Source: UBA11346 sp038318565 (GTDB taxonomy: Bacteria > Planctomycetota > UBA11346). Taken from it: a stretch of DNA of 64,000 nt. Position numbers and translations under genes: made by a program. This document shows positions 7,408 to 17,500 of the stretch, one piece after another. Each line of letters begins with the position of its first letter. Position 1 is the first letter of the stretch. The stretch is from the NCBI GenBank assembly GCA_038318565.1, contig JBBQCI010000008.1:1-64000 (forward strand), given 5' to 3'. The notes beneath the pieces were generated by a model that saw only the letters and a list, made by a program, of their open reading frames with translations, had not been told where the DNA came from and searched no databases.

Positions 7408-8687
7408 AGCTGCCTCCTGCTCAACGCCCACCAGCCCAGCGCCAGCAGCACGACCAGATGCGGCGCAACGCCGAGCCAGGCGTGGCCGACCTGCGACCAT
7501 CCAACCGCCTCGCTGGCCGCCAATCGTATCCCCTGACCAGTCGCTGCGAGGTCGGGCAGCCCTTGCAACATCAGTCCCAACAGTCGGGACAGGGCGCGGC
7601 CGGAATCACCCCAGGTCAGCGTCTCCTGCACAGCCCACAGGGCATGGCCCGCGAATGCCAAGGTCAGAGCGGCCAGCAAAGCGACTGGCAAGGTTGCGAT
7701 CGATGCCACCAGCAGTGCAGCCGCGGCGATGACGGCCGGAGCAGCCAATTCGGCCAGCACAGCGCGGGCAGCATGCATTGGCTGCGACCCGGCTGGCACG
7801 GCAACGACGCAGCTGCCGGTCTGGATCTGGACGGTGGTCGCTGGATCCAGTCGAGTGAGCTGGATGACTAGGCGACCGTCGGCCGTGATGGTACCTTCAG
7901 GCAGGACCAGACGCGCCCAGTCGGCAGCCAGGCTGCGGCGGTCGGCGTTGCGGTCGGCCAACCAGCAGTTGGCACCCGGCATGGCGCTGTCCGGCGGCTG
8001 ACGGCCATACGGGCTGGCCGGATCAAGGCTGAGCGGGACGACAGCGCCGTCTGAACCCAGCGCCACCACGCGCACTGGAGCGCTCTCTACGATGCCCCCG
8101 CCAGCCGAGCCGACTCGGCCCTGGACCAGCAGCTCGTAACCGCGCGCCGCCGGATCAAGACCGCTGAAGCTCCAGCGCACGCCATCACCGGCCGGCCCGG
8201 CCAAACGGGTCGCACCCTGTGGCACAGCTACCGCTTCACCCAGTCCGGTGACACGTTCAAATTCACCGGAGGCCTTGGTGGTGCGCATCTCGGGCACGCC
8301 GCCCGCCCGCCAGGCCACTGCCAGTGATCCGGCAGCGGCAATGAACAGTCCGGCCGCACCAGCCAGCAGCACGGCACCGGCCCAACGACCCAGCAGCCAA
8401 CCAACGCGCGGCAGCGGCTTGGGAAACGCGGTAAGGGCAATGCGGCTTTCGAGATCGCGGGTCAACTGGGCTGCCGGCACCAGGGCGGCCATGAGAATGC
8501 CGCAGAATCCGGCGGCGGCACTGGATGCGGCGGCAAGCAGGCGGACTGCGCCGCCTGGATCGGCAGCGCTGACGCCAGGCGCCAGGACGGCAATCAGCAG
8601 GGCTCCGGCCACCGGCACCAGCCACAGCCGACCGCGCCACGCTTCCCGCCAGCTGAGTGCCGCAACGGCCAGCGTACCAGCGATCAT
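7404..8687 (-). CDS. ABC-2-type transporter permease
   Basis: 427 residues with three predicted N-terminal membrane segments (about 10-35, 45-70, 100-125), a soluble extracytoplasmic insertion of roughly 170 residues (about 130-300), and about three C-terminal membrane helices before the end L-S-R-R-Q-L. This fits an ABC-2 permease with a large loop. It overlaps the ATPase gene by 4 nt (ATGA) and the TPR-like gene by 4 nt (GTGA). The substrate is unknown; ABC-2 systems usually export lipids, polysaccharides, drugs or cofactors. Confidence 0.78.
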   Translation of the reverse strand: MIAGTLAVAALSWREAWRGRLWLVPVAGALLIAVLAPGVSAADPGGAVRLLAAASSAAAGFCGILMAALVPAAQLTRDLESRIALTAFPKPLPRVGWLLGRWAGAVLLAGAAGLFIAAAGSLAVAWRAGGVPEMRTTKASGEFERVTGLGEAVAVPQGATRLAGPAGDGVRWSFSGLDPAARGYELLVQGRVGSAGGGIVESAPVRVVALGSDGAVVPLSLDPASPYGRQPPDSAMPGANCWLADRNADRRSLAADWARLVLPEGTITADGRLVIQLTRLDPATTVQIQTGSCVVAVPAGSQPMHAARAVLAELAAPAVIAAAALLVASIATLPVALLAALTLAFAGHALWAVQETLTWGDSGRALSRLLGLMLQGLPDLAATGQGIRLAASEAVGWSQVGHAWLGVAPHLVVLLALGWWALSRRQL

Positions 8688-9538
8688 CGCGCGCCGTCTC
8701 CATTGTTCTTCGCAACGATACGACGGAAGCGCTGCTCAAGGCGTTCGCGCGGCGGGGCGACGCCGATGAGGCTGGCGCCAGCAGCGGCTTTCACTGCCGC
8801 GATGGTCGCGGCATCGGGCGATTGCAACTCGACCATCAGTCGCTGGTCATCGGCGAGCAGATCGTGGACACGTCCCTGCTCGGCTAGCCGGCCGCGATGC
8901 AGGATGGCGATCCGATCACAGACATCTTCAACGTCGGCAAGTAGATGGCTGGACAGCAGGACGGTCTTGCCGGACTGCTTCAGCGCGATGATCAGGTCTT
9001 TGACCTCGGCCGAACCGACCGGATCGAGACCACTCGTCGGCTCATCGAGGATGACGAGTTCGGGATCATTGATCAGCGCCTGCGCCAAGCCAAGTCGGCG
9101 GGCCATGCCCTTCGAATACTCACCTAGCCGTCGACCACGGGCGTGACCCAGACCGACCTGGTTCAGCAGGCGATCACTGCGCTTGGCGATCTCTGCCGCC
9201 GGCAAGCCGAACAGCCGGCCGATGAATGTCATGGTCTCGTCGGCGGTCAGGAACTTCCACAGATAGGTCTCTTCGGGCAGATAGCCGACCCGCGCACGCA
9301 CCGCCAGATCACCGGGATCGCGACCAAGGACGAAGGCATCGCCCCGCGACGGACGGATCAGACCGAGCAGCAGCTTGATAGTGGTCGTTTTGCCCGAGCC
9401 GTTGGGGCCGAGGAGGCCAAACACCTCGCCCTTGGCGATGGTCAGATCCAGCCCCTCCAGGGCTGAAACCCGGGGGCGACCCCAGAAATCGGCATAGACC
9501 TTGGCCAAGCCGGTGGTGCGAACGACCTCGTCAGACAT
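8684..9538 (-). CDS. ABC transporter ATP-binding protein
   Basis: 284 residues from ATG 9538 (M-S-D-E-V-V). Walker A G-P-N-G-S-G-K-T-T, Q-loop region near V-G-Y-L-P-E-E-T-Y-L, signature Y-S-K-G-M-A-R-R-L-G (a variant common in ABC-2 exporters), Walker B L-V-I-L-D-E-P-T-S-G-L-D-P and H-loop S-S-H-L-L. A C-terminal extension of about 80 residues follows, as in CcmA/NatA-type subunits. First gene of the four-gene run ending in ribF. The longer upstream frame is rejected because the ABC fold begins right after this ATG. Confidence 0.92.
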   Translation of the reverse strand: MSDEVVRTTGLAKVYADFWGRPRVSALEGLDLTIAKGEVFGLLGPNGSGKTTTIKLLLGLIRPSRGDAFVLGRDPGDLAVRARVGYLPEETYLWKFLTADETMTFIGRLFGLPAAEIAKRSDRLLNQVGLGHARGRRLGEYSKGMARRLGLAQALINDPELVILDEPTSGLDPVGSAEVKDLIIALKQSGKTVLLSSHLLADVEDVCDRIAILHRGRLAEQGRVHDLLADDQRLMVELQSPDAATIAAVKAAAGASLIGVAPPRERLEQRFRRIVAKNNGDGAR

Positions 9539-9667
9539 GTGTGAGGTCTTATGGGTTCCGACAGCCAGCGAAAGGGGTTGGACACCCGGCTTCGGCGTCT
9601 GACTCGCCTGCCCGCCACCCCATGCTTGGGCCTTGGCCCGCGCTTGCATGCGGGTGGGATCCTTTCC

Positions 9668-10198
9668 ATGCCCAGCCTGGCGTCGTCCCTGCTGCCTCTA
9701 GCCGTCATCGCTCTGGTCCTCTCGGGCTGCGATCCGGCAGTGGAAGCCCGTTATCAGCCGACCTCGGTTGACGAAGTGTTCGGCCCCTTTTCCCAGGTGC
9801 ATGGCGTGGACGCCGAAGTCCATCAGCTGCCTAGCCAACCTCCCGCCATCGACGTAGCGGACCTATCGTACCGTCCCTGCCGCCCCCCAGGCGTGGTGCT
9901 GAAGCCGACCGACCTAGTCGGCTTGCGCGAGACACCGTCGTACGACCGCCACAACGAACCGACTCTGCTGGTCGCCAGCTACGGACCACCATTGCCGTCG
10001 CCGCCTCCCGGACCCGCCTATCGCATCTCCAGCTGGAACCAGCATCAGGAAATCGGCGCCAAGGAACCGATCAAGGGCCCGGCCTATCTCCCGACACTTG
10101 AAGCTGGACGATCGATCTATCGCAATGAACCGGCGCTCTACGGCACCTATCGCCGCGATGTCTACGCCTGGTGCGATGACGCGGCTAATCTACGCTGA
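9668..10198 (+). CDS. Hypothetical lipoprotein
   Basis: 176 residues from ATG 9668. The N-terminus is a lipoprotein signal: M-P-S-L-A-S then a hydrophobic stretch ending L-V-L-S-G-C21. The mature part is Pro-rich (L-P-S-P-P-P-G-P) with no recognisable domain and ends D-D-A-A-N-L-R. It lies divergently from the ABC ATPase gene and 44 bp ahead of the HtrA-like protease on the same strand, so the two could be co-transcribed. Function unknown. The longer open frame starting further upstream is rejected because it would bury the lipobox. Confidence 0.7.
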   Translation: MPSLASSLLPLAVIALVLSGCDPAVEARYQPTSVDEVFGPFSQVHGVDAEVHQLPSQPPAIDVADLSYRPCRPPGVVLKPTDLVGLRETPSYDRHNEPTLLVASYGPPLPSPPPGPAYRISSWNQHQEIGAKEPIKGPAYLPTLEAGRSIYRNEPALYGTYRRDVYAWCDDAANLR

Positions 10199-10242
10199 GG
10201 TGATTCCGTTTTTTCGGCTGAAGTCCGTCCTAGGCTGAGACC

Positions 10243-11679
10243 ATGCTCAGCCCTGTCCTTGCCCGGTTGATTGCCGCCATTGCTATCACGACGTTATGCG
10301 TCTCGGGCTTGTTCAGCCTCGACGACGCGGGCCGCGACAAAGCTCGAGCCGAATTGCGCCAACTGGCGTCGGAAAGCCAGCGCCTGTCACGCTGTTTCAA
10401 CCTCGTGCACGAGATCGTCGGACCCAGCGTCGTGTCGATCCTGACCAAGGAACGTCAGGTGATCATGACCTGGGGAGGTCGGTCGGTTCGCGAGGTCGAT
10501 GCCGGTGAAGGATCCGGCATCGTCGTCGCCAGCGATGCCGAACAGACTTGGATCCTGACGAATTCACACGTCGTCCTGCAAAGCGACGGCCAGAACGGAT
10601 TCCAAAAGCGACGCGATGGCAGCTGGGCAGGATATGATCGCCTACGCGTGGTGCTGCACGACAACCGCGAGGCCGACGCCAGTTATGTCGGCATCGACGT
10701 CCAATCCGACCTGGCGCTGATCCGCATTCCGATCGGTGGACTGCCGGCGATCGAATGGGCCGACTCCGAACAGGTCCACGTCGGCGACTGGGTGGTCGCC
10801 CTCGGCTACCCCCTGGGCGTCGGCTACAGCGCCTCGGCCGGCATCGTCAGCGCCACCGACCGCTCGACCGGAATCTACGAAGCGGTCGGTGGTTTCGAAT
10901 CCTTCATCCAGACCGACACGGCAATCAACCCAGGCAACAGTGGCGGTCCGTTGGTTGATCTCCAAGGACGTATCGTCGGGGTGAATTCGAACATCGTCTC
11001 GCGGACCGGATCGAACATCGGCCTAGGCTTCGCCATCCCCTCTGCCATCGCCCGACGGGTGGCCGAGGACCTGCGTGCCACCGGGCAGGTCCGCCGTGGC
11101 GCCCTCGGCGTGCGCCTTGAGGAGATCGACGCCAACGCCGCGCGTGCCCTTGGCCTGCCTCCGGCCCAGACCGTTCGTGTGGCCGGCATCGATCCGCTCA
11201 CCCCGGCCGAGCAGGCCGGCGTCCGCCAAGGCGACGTGCTGCTAACCGTCGGCACCACTCCGATCGCCAGTATTCAACAGTTTCGCAGCCGGATTGCGGC
11301 CCATCGACCAGGCGACCAGGTGACGCTTGGCCTATGGCGCGGCGGCACCCGTTTAAGCCTGCAGGTGCGCGTCGCTGATCGCGCCGAGATCGATCGCGCC
11401 CTGGCCAAGGCGGCAGAGGCCTTGATCACCCGGGCGATCCCCTTGCCCAACCTGGGCTGCCGGGTCCATCCAGATGCCCAGGGATTGATCATCGTCCAAG
11501 TTGAAACCGGAGGGCTGTCCGCCGACGGTGGGATCTCGCCCGGCGACCGCATTCTGGCCGAACGTGGTCTGGGCAAGCTGACGACCGCGGACGATGCCGC
11601 CAAACTCGCTGCGCTGCGCGAAGGCGTGATCCAGGTGCAGTCGGGTCGGCACGCCGTGTGGCTACGCTTCCGGGGATAA
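10243..11679 (+). CDS. HtrA/DegP-family serine protease with PDZ domains
   Basis: 478 residues. An N-terminal hydrophobic segment (about 5-25) is a signal anchor or signal peptide, placing the protease in the periplasm. Trypsin-like triad: H109 in T-N-S-H-V-V, D156 in S-D-L-A-L-I, S233 in G-N-S-G-G-P. One PDZ domain follows at about 280-370 (R-R-G-A-L-G-V, A-G-V-R-Q-G-D-V-L-L). A second, more divergent PDZ-like module lies at about 400-478 (I-S-P-G-D-R-I-L). Expected role is degradation or quality control of envelope proteins. It converges on the tldE gene with only 8 bp between stop codons. Confidence 0.9.
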   Translation: MLSPVLARLIAAIAITTLCVSGLFSLDDAGRDKARAELRQLASESQRLSRCFNLVHEIVGPSVVSILTKERQVIMTWGGRSVREVDAGEGSGIVVASDAEQTWILTNSHVVLQSDGQNGFQKRRDGSWAGYDRLRVVLHDNREADASYVGIDVQSDLALIRIPIGGLPAIEWADSEQVHVGDWVVALGYPLGVGYSASAGIVSATDRSTGIYEAVGGFESFIQTDTAINPGNSGGPLVDLQGRIVGVNSNIVSRTGSNIGLGFAIPSAIARRVAEDLRATGQVRRGALGVRLEEIDANAARALGLPPAQTVRVAGIDPLTPAEQAGVRQGDVLLTVGTTPIASIQQFRSRIAAHRPGDQVTLGLWRGGTRLSLQVRVADRAEIDRALAKAAEALITRAIPLPNLGCRVHPDAQGLIIVQVETGGLSADGGISPGDRILAERGLGKLTTADDAAKLAALREGVIQVQSGRHAVWLRFRG

Positions 11680-11687
11680 CCCCGGGA

Positions 11688-13109
11688 TTACACCGCGACG
11701 GTCACTACGATCCGGGCCGCCTGCGGACCGCTGCAGCCACCCACCGTGGCTGTCTCGCGGCTGAAACGGACATCGCCCATCGCTTCACGCAGGACGCCTG
11801 AGACGCTGCCGCCGCGTACGGCACGACGACTGCCATCCGGCGCGTGCCACCAAGCAAAGCGGATCTCGCCAGAGAATGCACCCGTGTCATGACGCGGATG
11901 GAAATCGCTGAAGCGCACCACTTCCAGAGCGCCCTTGCGAAGGTCCACCAATGGAGTCGACCCGGCCGGTGCAACCAGGGTGGCCAGTTGTCCACGCGGC
12001 ACCCGACCAAGCACCTGCATCCACCGACCGCTGCCGTGCAGGGCTGCGAGCACGCCGTCCTGCACCAGGTCCTGGCGTGCGGCGGCGTAGCCATGCTCAT
12101 CGAAGCGATACGCCGCCAAGCTGGGCACCGTCGCATCGCTGGTGAGTACCAGCGGGTCACCACCACGGCGTTCGACCACCGGGGCGTCCAAGACCAAAGC
12201 GGCGATCTTGCGGGCATGCAAACCTGCATCCGCGTGGCTGGCGTACCACGACAACAGGCCTGCAAGGTAATCGCCGCTGATCACAACCGGCAGCTTGCCA
12301 ACCGGTGGTACACCGGCGCCAGCGCCGTCGCGCAGGCAGGCGGCGGCATCGGCAACCCGCCTGCTAAGGTGCAGATCAGTCAGGCTCTGCGCCTCGACCT
12401 GGTCATAGAATTCCTGCTCGTCATCCGCTCCATCCGGCCGGTGCAGCAGGACGAATTCGGCATAGCAGCGCGTACGACGCTCGGACAGGTCGAGGCCACG
12501 ATAGTTGACCAACCGGCGGTCTTCGATGCGCACGAACAGTTCCAGCGCGCTGGGCCTGGTCCACGGCGCCGCGCGAACCGCGTCGGTAAACGTGGCAACG
12601 GCGCCATCGAGCGCCTTACCGGGATCACGCGTCACCACCTGATCGGCGAGGAAGTCGCTGGCGGTGGCCATCTGCGCCCCAGCGGCGGCGCCACCCGCGA
12701 CCTCGCATGCCACTACTCCGCCACGCCAGGATGCCGCAGAACCCGGATCGCCCGGTCCAGGCAGTTTCCAAGCCGGATTCGGTGCGGCAGCCGCCGAGGT
12801 TTCCGCCTCGACCAGCAGCTTACGCAGATCCGGCCCACCATGCGCAGGGGTGACGGTGAACGACGCTTCGCCCTGCTTGCCATCAGACGCCGGTAGCGCC
12901 AACCAGACCTGCCAACGCACCGAAGTTGCTTCGCGTTCCGACTCGGACTTGAGGAAGGTCAGGTAGCGCTCGTGACGACGCGAGCGCAGTTCGGTGATCT
13001 GCCATTGAGCCAGTTCGTGGCGGGCAGAAAGGACGTTCTGGATGAGTCGGAGATCCATGTCAGCGCGTTCCGTGACATCCGAAGCTGCGGACGAACGGTC
13101 GAGCGACAC
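11688..13109 (-). CDS. tldE: TldE/PmbA-like subunit of the TldD/TldE protease
   Basis: 473 residues from GTG 13109; ATG 13058 (M-D-L-R-L-I-Q) is an alternative. It belongs to the TldD/TldE superfamily: the partner subunit that lacks the zinc motif but forms the heterodimeric tunnel protease with TldD. The C-terminal half has family-like segments (D-A-P-V-V, V-L-A-A-L-H-G-S-G-R). No H-E-x-x-x-H is present, as expected for TldE. It begins 3 bp after the tldD stop. TldD/E heterodimers trim unfolded peptides and some ribosomally made peptides and antitoxins in other bacteria; the substrate here is unknown. Confidence 0.85.
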   Translation of the reverse strand: MSLDRSSAASDVTERADMDLRLIQNVLSARHELAQWQITELRSRRHERYLTFLKSESEREATSVRWQVWLALPASDGKQGEASFTVTPAHGGPDLRKLLVEAETSAAAAPNPAWKLPGPGDPGSAASWRGGVVACEVAGGAAAGAQMATASDFLADQVVTRDPGKALDGAVATFTDAVRAAPWTRPSALELFVRIEDRRLVNYRGLDLSERRTRCYAEFVLLHRPDGADDEQEFYDQVEAQSLTDLHLSRRVADAAACLRDGAGAGVPPVGKLPVVISGDYLAGLLSWYASHADAGLHARKIAALVLDAPVVERRGGDPLVLTSDATVPSLAAYRFDEHGYAAARQDLVQDGVLAALHGSGRWMQVLGRVPRGQLATLVAPAGSTPLVDLRKGALEVVRFSDFHPRHDTGAFSGEIRFAWWHAPDGSRRAVRGGSVSGVLREAMGDVRFSRETATVGGCSGPQAARIVVTVAV

Positions 13110-13112
13110 TAT

Positions 13113-14504
13113 TCATGCGATCACCGCTTTCAGTCGCAGGGCTGGGCCACCATCGGTGACCTTGACCCATTCCTTGTAGCCCTTGCCACAGGTGCCCAGA
13201 CTGGCCTCGACCACATCGCGGCCGACCCCATCAACCGACATCAGCAGCTTGGGCACCGATCCGGTGACGACCACTGGGCTGAACACTGCGCCGGTCAGCC
13301 GGCCATCGCGGATCTCCTCGGCCATCGAACCTTCGAGCTGGATGCCCCAGCCCTTGGGATCCTCCATGCCGTTACTGGGGTGAGTCAGCAGATAACCTTT
13401 GGCCACCCCGCGAATCAACTCGTCGGTCGTAGCGGTGCCGGGACCGAAGAAGGTGTTGGTCATGCGCGTATACGGCTTGTGGTCGTAGGCTTCGCGCCGG
13501 CCATTGGCGGTCTTCGCTACCTGCTGGCCGCGTCGGGCCAGTTCGGCCTGGCTATGGCGATCATTGATGCCAGCTACCAGAATGCCCTTCTCGACGATAC
13601 AGGTTGGCTTCGCCAGAGTGCCTTCGTCATCGAAGAAGTAGGATGCCGCCCAGCCATTGCTGGGATCGTCGTACATGTCGACCAGCTCGGAGGCGACTCG
13701 CTTGCCTAGGAATTGGGCTCCGCGTGAACGGTCCTTGAGGAAGAGATCCTGCTCGGTGCCATGACCGAACGCTTCGTGAGCGAAGATGCCGGCAAAATGG
13801 CCATCGAATACGCAGGTATGCTCGCCCGGGTCGGACAGTCGCGGCGCGCCGAGGATGCGCGGGCCATCCCGCACCACCTCGGCGGCGACCAGGGCGGGAT
13901 CGATCAGCTGGTTCCAGCCGCCGATCGCTTCGCGGCCGCTGTGCAACTGGGCCTGGTGCGCGTCACGCGCGAAGATCCCCATGCAGATCTGACGCACGCG
14001 GTGGAGCCGCTGATACAGCCTGCGGGTACGATCGACGTAGACGATGTCGGCATGCACATCGCCAACTATGCCAACCGCCTCGCGGACATGCGGCGCGACC
14101 AGCACGGCGGCACGCAGGGCGCGAGCTGCTTCGATCTTGGTTGCGGCAGATATCTCGCGCGGGTCCTGATCCAACGGCTGCGCATAGGACTGGTCAAGCG
14201 GCGTGGCCAGCGGCATGCGACTGTCCCACTCGACGTGGCTGTGGCGAATGCGGTCGGCCAACCGATGGGTCGCCTCACGCACCTTCTCGACACAGTGGTC
14301 ATCGCAGCTGACTTCCAGAAAACGATCGCCGGTCCACGCCGACAAGGTGAAGCCGGCGTCAGGCGACAACGGGGTGCAGGACACCGACGATCCGTCGACG
14401 CGTACCTGGGTGCCGGCGTTGCGTCGGGCGTAGGCGCTGGCATTGGGCGCCATCCGTTCGAGGGTCGCGACCGCCTGGGCCAATGCGGGAATGAGGCTGT
14501 CCAC
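13113..14504 (-). CDS. tldD: TldD metalloprotease subunit
   Basis: 463 residues, the usual TldD length. The zinc-binding H243-E-A-F-G-H248 motif is intact, and C439 in G-T-C-G-K-G is in the position of the third ligand. Followed at 3 bp by tldE and preceded at 18 bp by the ScpA fusion gene on the same strand, so the three are probably one transcript. Cytoplasmic by absence of a signal peptide. The conserved catalytic residues argue that it is active. Confidence 0.93.
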   Translation of the reverse strand: MDSLIPALAQAVATLERMAPNASAYARRNAGTQVRVDGSSVSCTPLSPDAGFTLSAWTGDRFLEVSCDDHCVEKVREATHRLADRIRHSHVEWDSRMPLATPLDQSYAQPLDQDPREISAATKIEAARALRAAVLVAPHVREAVGIVGDVHADIVYVDRTRRLYQRLHRVRQICMGIFARDAHQAQLHSGREAIGGWNQLIDPALVAAEVVRDGPRILGAPRLSDPGEHTCVFDGHFAGIFAHEAFGHGTEQDLFLKDRSRGAQFLGKRVASELVDMYDDPSNGWAASYFFDDEGTLAKPTCIVEKGILVAGINDRHSQAELARRGQQVAKTANGRREAYDHKPYTRMTNTFFGPGTATTDELIRGVAKGYLLTHPSNGMEDPKGWGIQLEGSMAEEIRDGRLTGAVFSPVVVTGSVPKLLMSVDGVGRDVVEASLGTCGKGYKEWVKVTDGGPALRLKAVIA

Positions 14505-14522
14505 GCGCGGGATCCTGCCGAC

Positions 14523-17500
14523 TTACCGTACCGAAACCACCGGCAGGGTGCCGCCCAGCAGGGCCGGGGCACCATCAGCCGGAACCATCGGCAGGTCATG
14601 GCGGGTGATGGTGACCTCTCCGGATCCGCCTGGCCAGCGCAGCTGCAGATGATTTTCGCCAGCGCCCAGCAGCCAGGGCGGCAGTTCAGCACGTGACGGC
14701 GAATCGCCCAAAGCCGGGGTGAAGCGCACGACCTCGCGCGCCCCAGCGGCATTCTCGACCGTAACCCAACCAAGATTGACCGCCTCAATGGCGGCTACCC
14801 GACCGACCCCCCCTGCCAGCCGAGCCCCCGGCGTACGCTGCGGCATGACGATATCGCCCTGCCACGCGAGCGGCCGATCGTCGGCGCGCCCGGGCACGGT
14901 ATCAGCAACGGTCAGGCGATACGTCTGCCCTGGAGCAAAAGGACCACTGAGGCGCAGGTGGCCGTCGACGATTTCCTTGCGCAAGGAAACGGCAGGGCTG
15001 ATCGCCACGGCGGCAAGCAGGGCAGCTGGATCGGCAGGAACGCGACTGAGCGCCAAGTCAATCCGGCCCTCGCCAAAGGCGGGCAGCAAGATCGACGGAT
15101 CCGCCACCGATACGGCCGGCAGGGTACGTACGGTCAGGCTGGGCAGGTTCTTGGCATCGAAGCGGAAGCCACCGCGGGCGCGCAGCTTGTCGTCGAAACG
15201 CACAGATACGCTTCCGGCAGCAGGCAGCACTCCCGCGGGCGTGAACACACAGGTGCGCTCATCGCGCCAGGCGACCGAACCGGCAGTTGGCGGATCAACC
15301 ACCGGCAGGCTGGCTTCCGCGAGATGCTCGGCATCCAGTGGCAGGTTGAGCGCCCAGCTGATCTCGGCATCGCGGGCGACCACGCTGTCATGCGGGCCGC
15401 TTATGGTCAGCACCGACGCCGGCCGCTGGAACCACGCCACGAGCCCGACCGTCGACACAACCCAGAGGGCGGTCAATGCGGCGAGCTTGAGGTGGCGGGG
15501 GCGGGGCATTTGGGCGGGCTTGCTGGGGGTGGTCTGGATGGCTGGGGTGGGCGGGGTGTTGGCTGTCTGAACCGGTCGCGGGGGCGGCGGCGGCGGCGGC
15601 GGTGGGGGAGGCAGCGGATCCGGAGGCGGTCCGGCCACGAGCGATGCCCGATCGGCAGTCGACGGGCTGTCGGCCCTCGGCGTAGCCACTGGCGATGGAT
15701 CGTGAGCGAGCGGTTCTGCCGCCACGGCCGGCGAATCAATGGCCTCGGCCGGCGGAGAAACCATCGCAACCGGTTCGACAAACGGCGGTTGCTCGATGAC
15801 GTCGGCCTGGGGGACAGCAACGACATCCTGGATCGGCGGAATCGCGACGGCTTCCAATGAGAACACGCTGTCATTGGATTCGAAGGAAGCGCCAATGGAC
15901 GACTCGTGCCGGTCAGCTTCACCTGAGGCGGACACGGGCTCCGACAGGGGTTCCGGCTCTGGCACAGGCGGAATCTCGGCAACGACATCCCGTGTCACGG
16001 AAGCTACAACGTCCTCGGGAAGCGCTGCAATCACGGGTTCTTCTGGTGTCAGCGTAAGAACCGGATCGGCGTTTGGAGCGATAGCATCATGGGCTCCGGC
16101 TAGGTCTTGCCCAGCGGACTCGGACAACGACTCCGAGCTTGGCTCAATCGGCGCGACCGCCGCGTTGACGGGAGCCGACGCTTCGACAGCCGTCGGTGAT
16201 GCAGTCGCCACCTCCACGTGGGCTGCCGTGGCCGACTCCGTCGCTTCTGTCACCGACTGGATCGCGGTCACGGACGGTTCGGCGACATCGATGATCTCAG
16301 GCCCAGGCAACACGACGGCTTCAGGTACTTCGGCAGGAGGGTTGCTAGGCGTTAGTGCTTCGACGGTGGCTGGAGCATCGACGACGTGAACGACCTCTGG
16401 GACGACTACCGCGTGTTCAACCACCAGAGGAACGATGTCGAACGAAGGAGTCGCCTGGCCCCGCTGCGCGATCGGCTCTGCAGCCGGTGATGGCGTCGCC
16501 TCGATGACTCCAGCCGGAAAGTCGGGAATGATGCTCGGTGACCCTGGCTGTGGCAGCGGAATTTCCGGCGCTTCGGCGGCTGGAGTCGCCGCGACGATTG
16601 CCGCTGCAGGGATAGCAGGAACGGCCTCAGTCGGCAGCGCTGGGGTTTTGGGCTGACGCCTGGGCTTGACTGGCGCATCTGTGGATGATGCCACTACCAT
16701 AGGCTTCGCCTCTGGTGGAGGAGGTAGCGGTGGTGGCGGCTCTGGTTTGACCACGCCATGTGGCAACGGTTCGCCTGGATGGGTTTCTTCCCACCAACTG
16801 ATGAAGCCGCGTTCCAGATCGGCGGCCCGGTGGAGCAGACGCTCGACGCCTACCGTCGATTCCAGTTCGCGCAGGAAACGCTGTTCTTCGTTTTCTGCGG
16901 TCGGATCCTCGTCACCCAGCGGCGCGTCGCTGTCGGGCGCAGCCGCGCCATCCCAGGTCACCAGAGGCGGCCGGCGCTGACGTTTGGGCAGCGTGTCCGG
17001 TGGACCAGGATCTCCGGAGCCGACTGCCCGGTCGTCCTCGGGACGGAAAGCGATTCGCACATCGCCATACTGCTCGGCCTGGTTGACCCGCAGTATGCGC
17101 TGACGGGTACACTCCAGCACCGCCATGACGATGCCGACGCGCGCGATTGGCCCATTGTCGATGGTGAACAATTCGGACAGCCGACCCTCGCCGCGACTGC
17201 GCATGTCCTCAACCACCTGGGCCATGCGCACGACCATTGGCACATCATCAACGAGGACCGTACGCGGACCAAGCCCGTCGATGCGCTTGAGCAGGTCGAA
17301 CCACAGGTTCGCAATCGTGCCTGGACCGACATCCTTGAGTTCCCAGGCATCGATCTCTGACGCGTCGTCCGGCACCACTTCGCGATGCCCGCGGTGGTGC
17401 CGTAGGCGCTGGGCATCATCGCGGTGATCAAGATCGAAGGCCGCCTCTTTGGCGGCGCGGTAGACCAGCAGTTTGCGGATCAGCCCGGTGCGCGGATCGA